Shown here one piece after another: positions 43,122 to 52,749 of a stretch of 64,000 nt of DNA; position 1 is the first letter of the stretch, and the number at the start of each line of letters is the position of its first letter. A model generated the notes under the pieces. The model did not search any database. It was given only the letters and a program-made list of their open reading frames with translations, and had not been told where the DNA came from. Origin of the DNA: Devosia ureilytica (GTDB lineage Bacteria > Pseudomonadota > Alphaproteobacteria > Rhizobiales > Devosiaceae); contig NZ_JAMZCU010000003.1 in assembly GCF_024273195.1 (NCBI RefSeq), positions 520,807 to 584,806 on the forward strand. Direction: 5' to 3'. Position numbers and translations under genes: made by a program.

Positions 43122-44750
43122 GTGAGCCTCCCTTCACTCTATCTTGCCTGGGTGGAAGACTTGCCGCCGCGCCTCAATGGGGTGCGCAGGAAGCGCGGCA
43201 TCGCCGTGCCAATGGCCGATGGCGTGCTCCTCAAGACCGATCACTACGCCCCCAACACCCCGGGCCCCCACGCCACCATTCTCATGCGCCTGCCCTATGG
43301 ACGCCGCGGCTTCGGCCCGGTCGCCGAAGCCTATGCCGAGCGTGGTTTTCACGTTGTGGTTCAGGCTTGCCGCGGCACCGAGCGATCCGGTGGGCAGTTC
43401 GACCCCTTCGCCAATGAGCGGGCCGACGGCCTTGCCACGCTGGACTGGATAAAGGGCCAGCCCTGGTATGACGGCCGCATCGGCCTGACCGGCCCGAGCT
43501 ACCTCGGATATGCCCAATGGGCCATCTGCGACGCCCTGCCCGAAACAGCGGCAATGGCTACAAAAGTGACCACAGCAAATTTCCGCCCCGTGGTTTTCCC
43601 GGCCGGCGCCTTCCACCTCAACCTCTGGCTCTCCTGGGTGCAGGTGGTCGAGGGCCTTCGCACCCGCACGCTGGCGACAGCGGCGCGCATGTTCTCGGGC
43701 GATATTGAGCGACGCACCGATCGAGCCGCCGCCGTCTTGCCCCTCGTTGAGGCCGACAGGGCCGCCGTAGGCCATCAAATCGGGTTCTGGCGGCACTGGT
43801 TCGAGCATGCCATCGGCAATGACGCCTTCTGGGCGGACCTCGACCATCGGCACCGCCTAACCGAAAATACCCCGCCTGTGCATTTCATTTCCGGCTGGTA
43901 CGACTTCATGGTCGATCCGCTGCTGGCCGACTATCAGCGTCTGGTGGAGCTGGGGCACCGTCCCTATCTCACCATCGGCACCTGGTTTCACATTGCCGAG
44001 GAGTTGCAGCGCGACAACCTGCGCGAAACCCTCGCCTGGATGCGCGCCTGGCTCCTGGGGGATCGGTCCGGCCTGCGTCAACGGCCGGTTCGCATCCACA
44101 TTTCGGGGCGCAATGAATGGCATGAGTTCGAACGCTATCCACCAGGCCCGCCCACGCCGCAAACCTGGGCCCTCGGGTCTGGCAGGAGCCTTGTCGAGCA
44201 CGGAACGGCGTCAACCGGAAGCGACGCCTATCGCTACGATCCGGCCGATCCGACGCCCAATCTTGGCGGCGCCATCTTCGCCTTCACCGGCGCCGGTGCG
44301 GTGGACAATGCGCCACTGGAAAATCGGCCCGACGTGCTGGTTTATACCGGCGGGGTCCTGACGCGTGAAATGACCGTGATCGGCCAATGCCAGGTCAAGC
44401 TCGTGGCCCGCGCAAAACTACCCAATGTCGACTTCTTCGTTCGCCTCAACGACGTGGGACCGGACGGTGTCTCGCGCAATATCTGCGATGGCTTTACCCG
44501 CCTCACTCCCGAAACACCCATCGAAGACGATGGCAGCTGGCACGTGACCGTCGCACTGCACGCTACGGCGCATACGTTTCTTCCCGGGCATCGCCTGCGC
44601 CTGCTCATCACCTCGGGTGCCCATCCCCGTTACGCCCGCAACATGGGCACCGACGAGCCGATCAGTACTGCCACCACTCTAGTGGCGAACGACGTAGAAA
44701 TTGTCCATGCCGGCACCACGATCACACTGCCGGTTTATGGGCTGGTCTGA
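43122..44750 (+). CDS. CocE/NonD family hydrolase
   Basis: A 542-residue alpha/beta hydrolase of the X-Pro dipeptidyl-peptidase/cocaine esterase family. Visible: VPMADGVLLKTDHYAP at the start, CRGTERSGGQFDPFANERAD, the nucleophile elbow GLTGPSYLGYAQWA, and the C-terminal jelly-roll (PGHRLRLLITSGAHPRYARN). The start is GTG 4 bases after ade, so it is almost surely co-transcribed. The substrate is unknown, and nothing in the sequence ties it to purines. Confidence 0.82.
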   Translation: MSLPSLYLAWVEDLPPRLNGVRRKRGIAVPMADGVLLKTDHYAPNTPGPHATILMRLPYGRRGFGPVAEAYAERGFHVVVQACRGTERSGGQFDPFANERADGLATLDWIKGQPWYDGRIGLTGPSYLGYAQWAICDALPETAAMATKVTTANFRPVVFPAGAFHLNLWLSWVQVVEGLRTRTLATAARMFSGDIERRTDRAAAVLPLVEADRAAVGHQIGFWRHWFEHAIGNDAFWADLDHRHRLTENTPPVHFISGWYDFMVDPLLADYQRLVELGHRPYLTIGTWFHIAEELQRDNLRETLAWMRAWLLGDRSGLRQRPVRIHISGRNEWHEFERYPPGPPTPQTWALGSGRSLVEHGTASTGSDAYRYDPADPTPNLGGAIFAFTGAGAVDNAPLENRPDVLVYTGGVLTREMTVIGQCQVKLVARAKLPNVDFFVRLNDVGPDGVSRNICDGFTRLTPETPIEDDGSWHVTVALHATAHTFLPGHRLRLLITSGAHPRYARNMGTDEPISTATTLVANDVEIVHAGTTITLPVYGLV

Positions 44751-44965
44751 CGAACGTCCCTCAAAAAATGTGTGCGGAGCTTTTCCACAACCGCCGCTAT
44801 CGCCCAGGCTAAAACGATAAATTACAAGGCCTTGAAGAATATCTGCTTTTGCGAGCAGTCCGCCAGAACGTTAGCCGTTCACCGCTCTGTGCCTTCCGAC
44901 ACACTTGCCAGATTTGTTATTCTACATAACTATATTCGGGCATCGAGGATGCAAGGGAGGAAGAG

Positions 44966-46630
44966 ATGACAAGACAATGGCGGAGTTCCATCGCGCTCGG
45001 CGCGATGCTGCTGGCAGCGTCCTGGGCCGGAGCGGCGCAGGCACAGGCGCTCGACTGTGCTGATATCGCGACCCACGACTTCGGGGCGGCGGACCTGGCG
45101 GTCGCGGAGGCTACGGCTACGCCGGTGGGCGAAGATGCGCCTGTCGCGCATTGCCTCGTCCGTGGCCATGTCGGCGAACGCATCGGCGCAGACGGCAATG
45201 CCTACAAGGTGAGTTTTGAGTTGCGCCTGCCCGCTGACTGGAATGGCCGATTCGTGCACCAGTTCAATGGGGGCAATGACGGCGCGGTGGTTCCGGCCAT
45301 GGGCAATCTGCTCAATGCCGATCCTGCCGACTCGGCACTGGCGCGCGGCTATGCGGTGGTCTCAAGCGACGCCGGTCACGATGGCTCAGTCCATCCAGAA
45401 GCCGGCCTAGCCGGCGGCGCAGCGTTTGGTCTCGACCCCGAAGCACGCAGCGACTACGGCTATGGGGCGGTCATGAAGCTCAACCCCGTCGCCACCAATA
45501 TGGTGGAAGCCTACTATGGCGACGAGATCGCCTTTAGCTATGGCGTCGGGGGCTCGAATGGGGGCCGCCATGCCATGGTGCAGGCCACCCGCTCGCCCGA
45601 GGCCTTTGACGGCATCCTGGCGGCGTATCCCGGCTTCAACCTGCCCCGCGCCGCTATCCAGCACGCCTGGGACATTCAAAGCTTCAAGGCCGTCAATGGC
45701 GATGTCCGCACCGCCTTTACGCCCCAAGACATGAAACTGGTATCCAATGCCATTCTGGGCGCCTGTGATAGCTTGGATGGCCTGGAAGACGGCATTATCG
45801 CCGATAGCCCCGCCTGCCAGTCCGCTTTCGACATTTCGACCCTGGCCTGCGGCACCGGCGACACCAACGCCTGCCTCAGCGCCGAACAGGTTGAGGCGTT
45901 GCGTCGAATTCATGCCGGCCCTACCAATTCGGCCGGTGAAGCACTCTATAGCAACTGGGCCTGGGATCGCGGCCTTGAGAGCGGCGACTGGCGCTTTTGG
46001 AAGCTGGAAAGCCCGATCCCACCGTGGAACAACATGCCACTGATCGCCACCATGGGGGCGTCCTCGCTGGCCATGATCTTCTCCAACCCTCCGGTGGAAG
46101 TGGGCGGCGATCCGGCCTCGCTGGAACAGTTCCTGCTCGACTATGATTTCGACACCGACGCCACGGTTACGGCAAGCGACGCGACCTTTACCGAGTCACC
46201 GGTCGAATTCATGACCCCCACCGACATGGACAATCCAGAACTGGCGGCATTCCGTGACGCCGGAGGCAAGATGATTGTCTTCCACGGCAACAGCGACCCG
46301 GTGTTTTCAGTGATGGACACGATTAATTGGTACGAAAAACTCGACGCTAACAACGGCGGCATGGCCGAGGATTTCGTGACGCTCTACACCGTGCCCGGCA
46401 TGGGCCACGGCTCGGGCAGCCCCGCAACCGACAAGTTCGACGCCTTTGACGCGTTGGTCGATTGGGTCGAGAACGGTACGACACCCACGCATCTGGTGGC
46501 GACGGCTACGCCGGATAACCAATATGTTCCCGAACTGATCGGCGTCACGCGCAAGCTTTGCCCCTACCCGGCAATCGCACGCTACACGGGCAACGACGAA
46601 GCAAGCCATGAGAGCTTCACCTGCCAGTAA
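44966..46630 (+). CDS. Secreted tannase/feruloyl esterase family protein
   Basis: A 554-residue exported esterase. The signal peptide is MTRQWRSSIALGAMLLAASW with cleavage near AGAAQA. The nucleophile elbow is GVGGSNGGRHAMVQ (S197), the acid sits near NSDPVFSVMDTI and the His in VPGMGHGSGSPATD. In most members a Cys next to Ser and one next to His form a disulfide (the CS-D-HC motif); here both are Gly. GGGAGGAAG precedes the ATG. It has its own upstream region and a shared terminator with glcB. Confidence 0.82.
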   Translation: MTRQWRSSIALGAMLLAASWAGAAQAQALDCADIATHDFGAADLAVAEATATPVGEDAPVAHCLVRGHVGERIGADGNAYKVSFELRLPADWNGRFVHQFNGGNDGAVVPAMGNLLNADPADSALARGYAVVSSDAGHDGSVHPEAGLAGGAAFGLDPEARSDYGYGAVMKLNPVATNMVEAYYGDEIAFSYGVGGSNGGRHAMVQATRSPEAFDGILAAYPGFNLPRAAIQHAWDIQSFKAVNGDVRTAFTPQDMKLVSNAILGACDSLDGLEDGIIADSPACQSAFDISTLACGTGDTNACLSAEQVEALRRIHAGPTNSAGEALYSNWAWDRGLESGDWRFWKLESPIPPWNNMPLIATMGASSLAMIFSNPPVEVGGDPASLEQFLLDYDFDTDATVTASDATFTESPVEFMTPTDMDNPELAAFRDAGGKMIVFHGNSDPVFSVMDTINWYEKLDANNGGMAEDFVTLYTVPGMGHGSGSPATDKFDAFDALVDWVENGTTPTHLVATATPDNQYVPELIGVTRKLCPYPAIARYTGNDEASHESFTCQ

Positions 46631-46636
46631 AATGAA

Positions 46637-46660
46637 AGAGCCCGCCGAAAGGCGGGCTCT
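46637..46660. terminator. Bidirectional terminator
   Basis: AGAGCCCGCC and GGCGGGCTCT form a perfect 10-bp stem around a GAAA tetraloop. It stands between the convergent esterase and glcB genes and probably ends both transcripts, though T-runs are short on either side. Confidence 0.8.
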
Positions 46661-46666
46661 GCACTT

Positions 46667-48829
46667 CTAGCTGGCCGCGCGCGCTTTCACCTTGCGACGC
46701 GCCGCATGCAGCAGCGGCTCGGTATAGCCAGAGGGCTGGTCGGCGCCGTGCAGCGCCAGGTCCAGTGCTGCCTGGAACGCAACCGACTGGAAATTGTCGG
46801 CCATTGGCCGGTAAAGCGGATCGCCGGCATTCTGTTCATCCACGACACTGGCCATGCGCTCGAACACCGCGGTGACCTCGTCGCGACTGACGAGACCATG
46901 ACGCAGCCAATTGGCGACCGCCTGCGAGGAGATCCGGCAGGTCGCCCGATCTTCCATCAGGCCCACATTGTTAATGTCGGGGACCTTGGAGCAGCCAACA
47001 CCCTGCTGCACCCAGCGCACCACATAGCCCAGAATACCCTGGGCATTGTTTTCCAGTTCGCGCGTGATCTCTTCGCGATTCAGCGAATAGGGGACCTGCA
47101 CCGGCATCGAAAACAGGTCTGAGAGTCCCGGCAGCGCCTGGTTGTGACGGCGCTTTTGTGCCTCAAACACATCGACCTGGTGATAGTGTAGCGCATGCAG
47201 CGTCGCTGCCGTCGGCGATGGCACCCAGGCGGTATTGGCGCCAGCATTGGGATGACCAATCTTGGCGTCCATCATCGCTGCCATGTCGTCGGGCCGCGCC
47301 CACATCCCCTTGCCGATCTGCGCCCTGCCCGAGAACCCGCAGCTTAGGCCGATCAGCACGTTGCGGTCCTCGTAGGAATTGATCCAGCGCTCGGACTTGA
47401 TCTCGTCCTTGCGCAGGACCGCGCCGGCTTCCATCGAGGTGTGGATTTCGTCGCCCGTACGGTCGAGGAAGCCAGTGTTGATGAAAAACACCCGCTGCCG
47501 CGCCTCGTAGATCGCCGCCTTGAGATTGGCCGAGGTGCGGCGCTCCTCATCCATGATGCCGATCTTGATCGTGTTGGGCTTGAGCCCCAGAAACCCTTCG
47601 ACCGAAGCGAAAACCGAGCAGGCGAACGCCACTTCTTCTGGCCCGTGCATCTTGGGCTTGACCACATAGATCGCCCCATGGCGCGCATTGGCGCCCTTGT
47701 CATGCATGGCGCAAAGCGCGGTGACCGCCGCATCCATCAGCCCTTCGCCCACCGGCTTGCCATCGAGCAGCACCGCATCGGTGGTCATCAGGTGACCGAC
47801 ATTGCGCACCAGCAGCAGCGAGCGGCCCTTGAGCACCAGCTTCCGGCCGTCGGCACCTTGATACTCACGGTCGGCCTTGAGCTTTCGGGTGACGGTTTTG
47901 CCACCTTTTTCAAACGTGTCTTCCAGCGTGCCGTTCATCAGGCCCAGCCAGTTGCGATAGACGCCGACCTTGTCCTCGGCATCCACCGCCGCCACCGAAT
48001 CCTCGCAGTCCTGGATCGTCGTTAGCGCCGCCTCGACAATAACATCGCTGAGACCGGCGGCATGGGTGCCGCCGATGGGGCTCGACGGATCGATGACCAA
48101 CACAGCATGCAGGCCATTGTGCCGCAGAACGATCTCGGCCTTATCACCCTCACCGGCATAGCCCACAAAGGCCGCGGCGTCCTTCAGGGTTGTCGGCCCC
48201 GACTTGGTGTCGATGACGAAATTGGCAAGCCCGGCCTGCTCAGCCACCACATAGGATGTAACATCGGCATGGCTGCCGTTCGTCAGCGGGAAAGCCTCGT
48301 CGAGGAACGCCGCCGTCCGCGCCACCACAGCCGCGCCGCGCGCGGGATTATACGCCTTGCCAGGAGCCAGATCGCCATCACGGCTCAGTGCATCGGTGCC
48401 ATAAAGCGCATCATAGAGGCTTCCCCAGCGCGCATTGGCGGCGTTGAGAGCATAACGCGCATTGCTGACTGGCACCACCAGCTGTGGGCCGCAGATACTG
48501 GCGATTTCGGGATCGAGACCTTCCGTCTCAATGGTGAAATCACCCGGCTCGGGCACCAGATAACCAATCTCCTTGAGGAAAAACTGATAGCCCTGGGCAT
48601 TGTTGGCGACCGGCCCATATTTCTGGTGCCACTCATCGATCCTGGCCTGGATGTCATTGCGCCTGGCCAGAAGCCGCGCATTGGTGGGCACATGCTCGGC
48701 CAGCATCGCCGCAAAGCCATCCCAGAATTGATCTGCCGATACCGACACCCCCGCAAGAGCTTCCTTCTCCACGAAGTCCACGAGCAGCGGATGCACGGAC
48801 AGGCCGGACTTAGTCTGGTATTCGGTCAT
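46667..48829 (-). CDS. glcB: Malate synthase G
   Basis: Condenses glyoxylate with acetyl-CoA to malate. The 720-residue monomeric form is close to the usual length of about 725. Motifs: VVARTAAFLDEAFPLTNGSH, KPKMHGPEEVAFACSVFASV, IKIGIMDEERRTSANLKAAI and FINTGFLDRTGDEIHTSMEA, which hold the catalytic Arg, Glu and Asp region. It is the last gene of the leftward purine operon, 57 bases after guaD. Glyoxylate from ureidoglycolate would be its likely substrate there. Confidence 0.95.
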   Translation of the reverse strand: MTEYQTKSGLSVHPLLVDFVEKEALAGVSVSADQFWDGFAAMLAEHVPTNARLLARRNDIQARIDEWHQKYGPVANNAQGYQFFLKEIGYLVPEPGDFTIETEGLDPEIASICGPQLVVPVSNARYALNAANARWGSLYDALYGTDALSRDGDLAPGKAYNPARGAAVVARTAAFLDEAFPLTNGSHADVTSYVVAEQAGLANFVIDTKSGPTTLKDAAAFVGYAGEGDKAEIVLRHNGLHAVLVIDPSSPIGGTHAAGLSDVIVEAALTTIQDCEDSVAAVDAEDKVGVYRNWLGLMNGTLEDTFEKGGKTVTRKLKADREYQGADGRKLVLKGRSLLLVRNVGHLMTTDAVLLDGKPVGEGLMDAAVTALCAMHDKGANARHGAIYVVKPKMHGPEEVAFACSVFASVEGFLGLKPNTIKIGIMDEERRTSANLKAAIYEARQRVFFINTGFLDRTGDEIHTSMEAGAVLRKDEIKSERWINSYEDRNVLIGLSCGFSGRAQIGKGMWARPDDMAAMMDAKIGHPNAGANTAWVPSPTAATLHALHYHQVDVFEAQKRRHNQALPGLSDLFSMPVQVPYSLNREEITRELENNAQGILGYVVRWVQQGVGCSKVPDINNVGLMEDRATCRISSQAVANWLRHGLVSRDEVTAVFERMASVVDEQNAGDPLYRPMADNFQSVAFQAALDLALHGADQPSGYTEPLLHAARRKVKARAAS

Positions 48830-48886
48830 GGCGGAAGGCTCTCCATACGCGTTTGTGATGAAGGTTTAGGCCATTGCGACCCTGCT

Positions 48887-50188
48887 TCACAACCCGACCA
48901 AAGTGGACTTCGCCCTTGCGCCCGCCACATAGACTTCGGCGATGGCGCGGTCGTCGCCAAGCGTCTGGAGCAGGAATAATTCTTCGACCAGCGTTTGCAC
49001 CGTAGCAAGGCGCATCCGCATGGTGGGCGTGGCCCCGGCATCGAGCACGATGAGATCGGCTGCGCGCCCGGGCGCAATCGAGCCGATTGTGTCTTCCAAC
49101 CCCAGCGCCTCGGCATTGCCGCGGGTCGCCATGTGAAACGACGCAAGAGGATTGAGCCGCTGCTTGCGCAATTGCAGCACCTTGTAGCCCTCGTCGAGCG
49201 TACGCAGCATCGACACACTCGTCCCCCCGCCAATGTCGGTGGCAATACCTACGCGCACGCCATTATTCATCAGGCGCTCGCGGTCGAACAGGCCCGAACC
49301 AAGGAACAGGTTCGAGGTGGGACAGAACACCGCCACCGCGCCGGTTTCGGCCAATACCGACGTTTCGCGATGGTTGAGATGGATGCAATGGCCCAGCAGC
49401 GTCTTGCGGCTCAGCAGCCCATAGTCCTCGTAGATCCCCGTATAGTCAGACGAGCGTGGATAAAGCTCCATTGAGAAGGTGATCTCGGTGTCATTCTCGC
49501 TGAGGTGGGTCTGCACATAGCAATCGGGATGTTCGGCAACCAGCGCCTGCGCCATAGCCATCTGCTCGGGCGTCGAGGTGATGGCAAAGCGGGGCGAGAT
49601 GGCATAGAGCGCCCGGCCCCGCCCGTGCCAGCGCGCGATCAGCGCCTTGGTATCGTCATAGCTCGACTGGGCGGTGTCGCAGAGCCCTTCAGGGGCATTG
49701 CGGTTCATCATCACCTTGCCGCCGACCATCAGCATGTTGCGCCGCTGCGCCTCGGCAAAGAAGGCATCGACGCTGCGCGGATGGCTTGAGCAATAGGCCA
49801 CAGCCGTGGTTGTGCCATGGCGGATCAGCGCGTCGTAGAAGTCCACGGCAACCGCATCGGCATGACCCTGCTGGGCAAACTTCTGTTCCTCGACAAAGGT
49901 ATAGGTATTGAGCCATTCAAGCAGCGACCCGGCATAGGCCGCCATCATCTGGCTCTGCACATAGTGCAGGTGCAGGTCGATGAAGCCGGGCAGGATCAGG
50001 TGAGGCCGGTGGTCGATCACCTGCGCGCCGGTGGTATCGGCCTCACCGAAATCGCCAACGGCGATGACCAGACCATTCTCGATGCTGACGGCACCATCCT
50101 CGAGATAGAGATGGCTCCCGACGTCATCAATCGTTTCGGGAGCGCGATGAAAACTAAGCACCCGTCCGCGCAGTATAGTGCGGGTCAC
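48887..50188 (-). CDS. guaD: Guanine deaminase
   Basis: Deaminates guanine to xanthine. The 433-residue amidohydrolase has the family motifs: FIDLHLHYVQSQMMAAYAGS (metal HxH), HLSENDTEITFSMELYP, LLGHCIHLNHRE, VFCPTSNLFLGSGLFDRERL and ATDIGGGTSVSMLRTLDEGY. The start is taken as GTG at 50188, overlapping the puuD stop as GTGA; a longer frame to 50212 runs deeper into puuD. It links guanine to the xanthine dehydrogenase encoded upstream in the same operon. Confidence 0.93.
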   Translation of the reverse strand: MTRTILRGRVLSFHRAPETIDDVGSHLYLEDGAVSIENGLVIAVGDFGEADTTGAQVIDHRPHLILPGFIDLHLHYVQSQMMAAYAGSLLEWLNTYTFVEEQKFAQQGHADAVAVDFYDALIRHGTTTAVAYCSSHPRSVDAFFAEAQRRNMLMVGGKVMMNRNAPEGLCDTAQSSYDDTKALIARWHGRGRALYAISPRFAITSTPEQMAMAQALVAEHPDCYVQTHLSENDTEITFSMELYPRSSDYTGIYEDYGLLSRKTLLGHCIHLNHRETSVLAETGAVAVFCPTSNLFLGSGLFDRERLMNNGVRVGIATDIGGGTSVSMLRTLDEGYKVLQLRKQRLNPLASFHMATRGNAEALGLEDTIGSIAPGRAADLIVLDAGATPTMRMRLATVQTLVEELFLLQTLGDDRAIAEVYVAGARAKSTLVGL

Positions 50189-51411
50189 GAGCCGGACCCT
50201 TCGCGATACCATTCCACCAGCAACGCCCGCTCGGCATCGGTCATGTCGGTGACATTGCCAGGCGGCATGGCGTGGCTCCAGCCGGCCTGAATGGCAATTT
50301 GCTGGGCGTGGTTGGCGATAGCCACTTCATTGTCGAGAATGACATTCTTGGGCGCCTCATAGACACCCTCCCACACCGGCTCGGCGGTGTGGCACATGGC
50401 GCAGCGCGTCAGAACGGTCATGCTTGCCGAGGCAAAGTGCTCGGTCGCCATGAATTTCTCGCCGCTCGCGGTCACCAGTGCAGCATTGTCCACGCCGGGC
50501 AGCTTGGGCGCAGTAGAGAGCCAGGCGATTACCAGCATCAGGATCACCGCCACGGCCCAGGTCCAGTGCGGATTGCCTTTGCGGGCATGGCGGGTGTTGA
50601 AATAGTGCCGCACGACCACGCCAACGAGGAAAATTAGCGAGGCGATGATCCAGTTCCACTGCGTCGCGAAGGCCAGCGGATAGTGGCTCGAGAGCATGAA
50701 GAAGATGACGGGCAGCGTCAGGTAGTTATTGTGCAGCGAGCGCTGCTTGGCGATCTTGCCATATTTGGCATCGGGCACCCGCCCGGCCTTCAAATCCCCC
50801 ACCACGATCCGCTGGTTGGGAATGATGATCATGGCAACATTGGCGGTCATGATCGTTGCCGTGAAGATGCCCATGTGCAGCATGGCGGCGCGGCCGGTAA
50901 AGAGCTGCGTATAGCCCCAGCTCATCACTACAAGGATGGCGAACAGCACAAGCATCAACCCGGTGGTCGATTGCCCGATCGGGGATTTGCACAAGGTGTC
51001 ATAGAGCAGCCAGCCGAGGACAATTGACCCCGCTGAGAGCAAGATTGCGGCCCAACTGGGGACATCGAGCACATTACGATCAACAAGGAACAGATCAGCG
51101 CCAATATAATACACCAGGGCCAGCAGAACCGCCCCGGAGAGCCAGGTGGCGTAGCTTTCCCACTTAAACCAGGTCAGGTGTTCGGGCAGGAATTCGGGCG
51201 CCACGAGGTATTTCTGGATGTGATAAAAGCCCCCGCCATGCACCTGCCATTCCTCGCCATGAGCAAGCGGCGGCAGGCTCGGGGTTTTCCTCAGGCCCAA
51301 GTCTAGCGCGATAAAATAGAATGATGAGCCGATCCAGGCGATGGCCGTCACGACGTGCAGCCAGCGCGCCGCAAACATCGCCCATTCGTAAAAAATGACC
51401 AGATCGCCCAT
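50185..51411 (-). CDS. puuD: Membrane urate hydroxylase PuuD with cytochrome c domain
   Basis: Oxidises urate to 5-hydroxyisourate without O2 as direct electron acceptor, passing electrons to the respiratory chain. The 408-residue protein has an N-terminal membrane domain of about eight spans (former DUF989: WLHVVTAIAWIGSSFYFIAL, FKWESYATWLSGAVLLALVY). Its C-terminal c-type cytochrome domain has heme motif RCAMCHTAEPVWEG and Met in SHAMPPGNVT. The start MGDLVIFYEW at 51411 has GAGGG upstream; the frame before it is repeat DNA. Confidence 0.88.
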   Translation of the reverse strand: MGDLVIFYEWAMFAARWLHVVTAIAWIGSSFYFIALDLGLRKTPSLPPLAHGEEWQVHGGGFYHIQKYLVAPEFLPEHLTWFKWESYATWLSGAVLLALVYYIGADLFLVDRNVLDVPSWAAILLSAGSIVLGWLLYDTLCKSPIGQSTTGLMLVLFAILVVMSWGYTQLFTGRAAMLHMGIFTATIMTANVAMIIIPNQRIVVGDLKAGRVPDAKYGKIAKQRSLHNNYLTLPVIFFMLSSHYPLAFATQWNWIIASLIFLVGVVVRHYFNTRHARKGNPHWTWAVAVILMLVIAWLSTAPKLPGVDNAALVTASGEKFMATEHFASASMTVLTRCAMCHTAEPVWEGVYEAPKNVILDNEVAIANHAQQIAIQAGWSHAMPPGNVTDMTDAERALLVEWYREGSGS

Positions 51412-51429
51412 GTCTGCCCTCTTTGACTC

Positions 51430-51565
51430 TTGTCCCCCTCGGAGAGAGGTAGCTCGGCAAAGCCGAGTCGGTGAGGGGGATGATTCCAAGAACTCAGGGC
51501 CCTTGGCAGCATCCCCCTCATCCAGCGCTCACGCGCCACCTTCTCCCCGAAGGGGAGAAGAATGG
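51430..51565. repeat. RIME-like mosaic repeat, family B copy 2
   Basis: The same two half-elements as at 2094-2222 but in swapped order: first CTCGGC-AAA-GCCGAG with GTGAGGGGGATG, then CGCGCCACCTTCTCCCCGAA and GGGGAGAAG. It lies within the purine operon, between the BMP gene and puuD. Confidence 0.8.
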
Positions 51566-51605
51566 GCCGGCAAAGCGCCGACCCTCAGCGCACGCCCAGC
51601 CACAA

Positions 51606-52694
51606 TCAGGCTGGCGGAATGACGCCTTCGACGTACCAGTCCATGCTGAGCAGTTCTGCATCGGTCATGATGACGCCGGCCGGGACCTTTTCTGCGCCGG
51701 TGTGGTCGTTGATCGGGCCGGTGAAGATATTGAACGAACCATCGATCTGTCCGTTCTTGACGGCTTCGGCAGCGGCGACGACGTCAGCAGGGACGCTTTC
51801 GCCATATGGCCCGATCTGCACTTCACCTTCCTTCAGACCCGGCCAGCGGTCACCGGTTTCCCAGGTGCCGTCGATCACGGCCTGGGCAGCGTTGACATAA
51901 TGCGGACCCCAATGGTCGATGATCGAGGTCAGTTGGGCCTTGGGTGCGAAGGCGCTCATGTCGGCACCCTGTCCGAAGCCGCCAACAATGCCGCGTTCTT
52001 CGGCAACCTGCAGCGCAGCAGGACCGTCGGTGTGCTGAGCGATCACGTCGATACCCTGATCAATCATGGCACGGGCCGTGTCGGCTTCCTTGGCCGGGTC
52101 GTTCCAGGTCGAGATATAGACCGGGGTGATGGTGAAGTCGGGGTTCACCTTGCGCGCTGCGAGCACGAAGGCATTGATGCCCATGACCACTTCCGGGATC
52201 GGGAAGGAGCCGATGTAGCCAGCCTTGCCGGTCTTGGACATGTGGCCGGCAATCGTGCCACAAACGGCTCGGCCTTCGTGGAAGCGCGCGTTGTACGTCG
52301 CCACATTGTCCGAACGCTGGTAGCCGGTGGCGTGCTCAAAGCGCACGTCGGGGAACTGCTCGGCAACCTTGATGACATAGTCGCCATAGCCGAAGCTGGT
52401 GGCGAAGATCAGCTTGTGGCCGGACTGGGCCAGTTCGCGCAACACGCGTTCGCAGTCCGGGCCTTCCGGCACGTTTTCAACGATGGTCGGTTCCGCCACG
52501 AGGTCACCCAGCGTGTCCTTCATGAACTTGGCGCCGGTCGCGTGGCCGAAGTTCCAGCCGTTGTCGTTGACGGTGCCGATCAGCATGAAACCGACCTTGA
52601 GCGGTTCGGACTGGGCAAAGGCCCGCGAGCCGAGCAGCGGCAGCGCTGCGGCCGCTACACCGGCCTTGAGCAGATTGCGACGATTAAGGGTCAT
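51606..52694 (-). CDS. BMP family ABC transporter substrate-binding protein
   Basis: Periplasmic binding protein for nucleosides or purine bases. The 362-residue precursor starts with a twin-arginine-like signal, TLNRRNLLKAGVAAAALPLL, with cleavage after AFA. The BMP/Med fold is visible in EPLKVGFMLIGTVNDNGWNF, FGYGDYVIKVAEQFPDVRFE and IGSFPIPEVVMGINAFVLAA. It is encoded with two permeases and an ATPase upstream and with puuD and guaD downstream. Purine or nucleoside uptake is inferred from that context, not from binding residues. Confidence 0.88.
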   Translation of the reverse strand: MTLNRRNLLKAGVAAAALPLLGSRAFAQSEPLKVGFMLIGTVNDNGWNFGHATGAKFMKDTLGDLVAEPTIVENVPEGPDCERVLRELAQSGHKLIFATSFGYGDYVIKVAEQFPDVRFEHATGYQRSDNVATYNARFHEGRAVCGTIAGHMSKTGKAGYIGSFPIPEVVMGINAFVLAARKVNPDFTITPVYISTWNDPAKEADTARAMIDQGIDVIAQHTDGPAALQVAEERGIVGGFGQGADMSAFAPKAQLTSIIDHWGPHYVNAAQAVIDGTWETGDRWPGLKEGEVQIGPYGESVPADVVAAAEAVKNGQIDGSFNIFTGPINDHTGAEKVPAGVIMTDAELLSMDWYVEGVIPPA

Positions 52695-52749
52695 TGGTTT
52701 TCTCCTGAATGACGGGATTTATTCATCGAAGCGGTCGTTTCGCGCCGCC

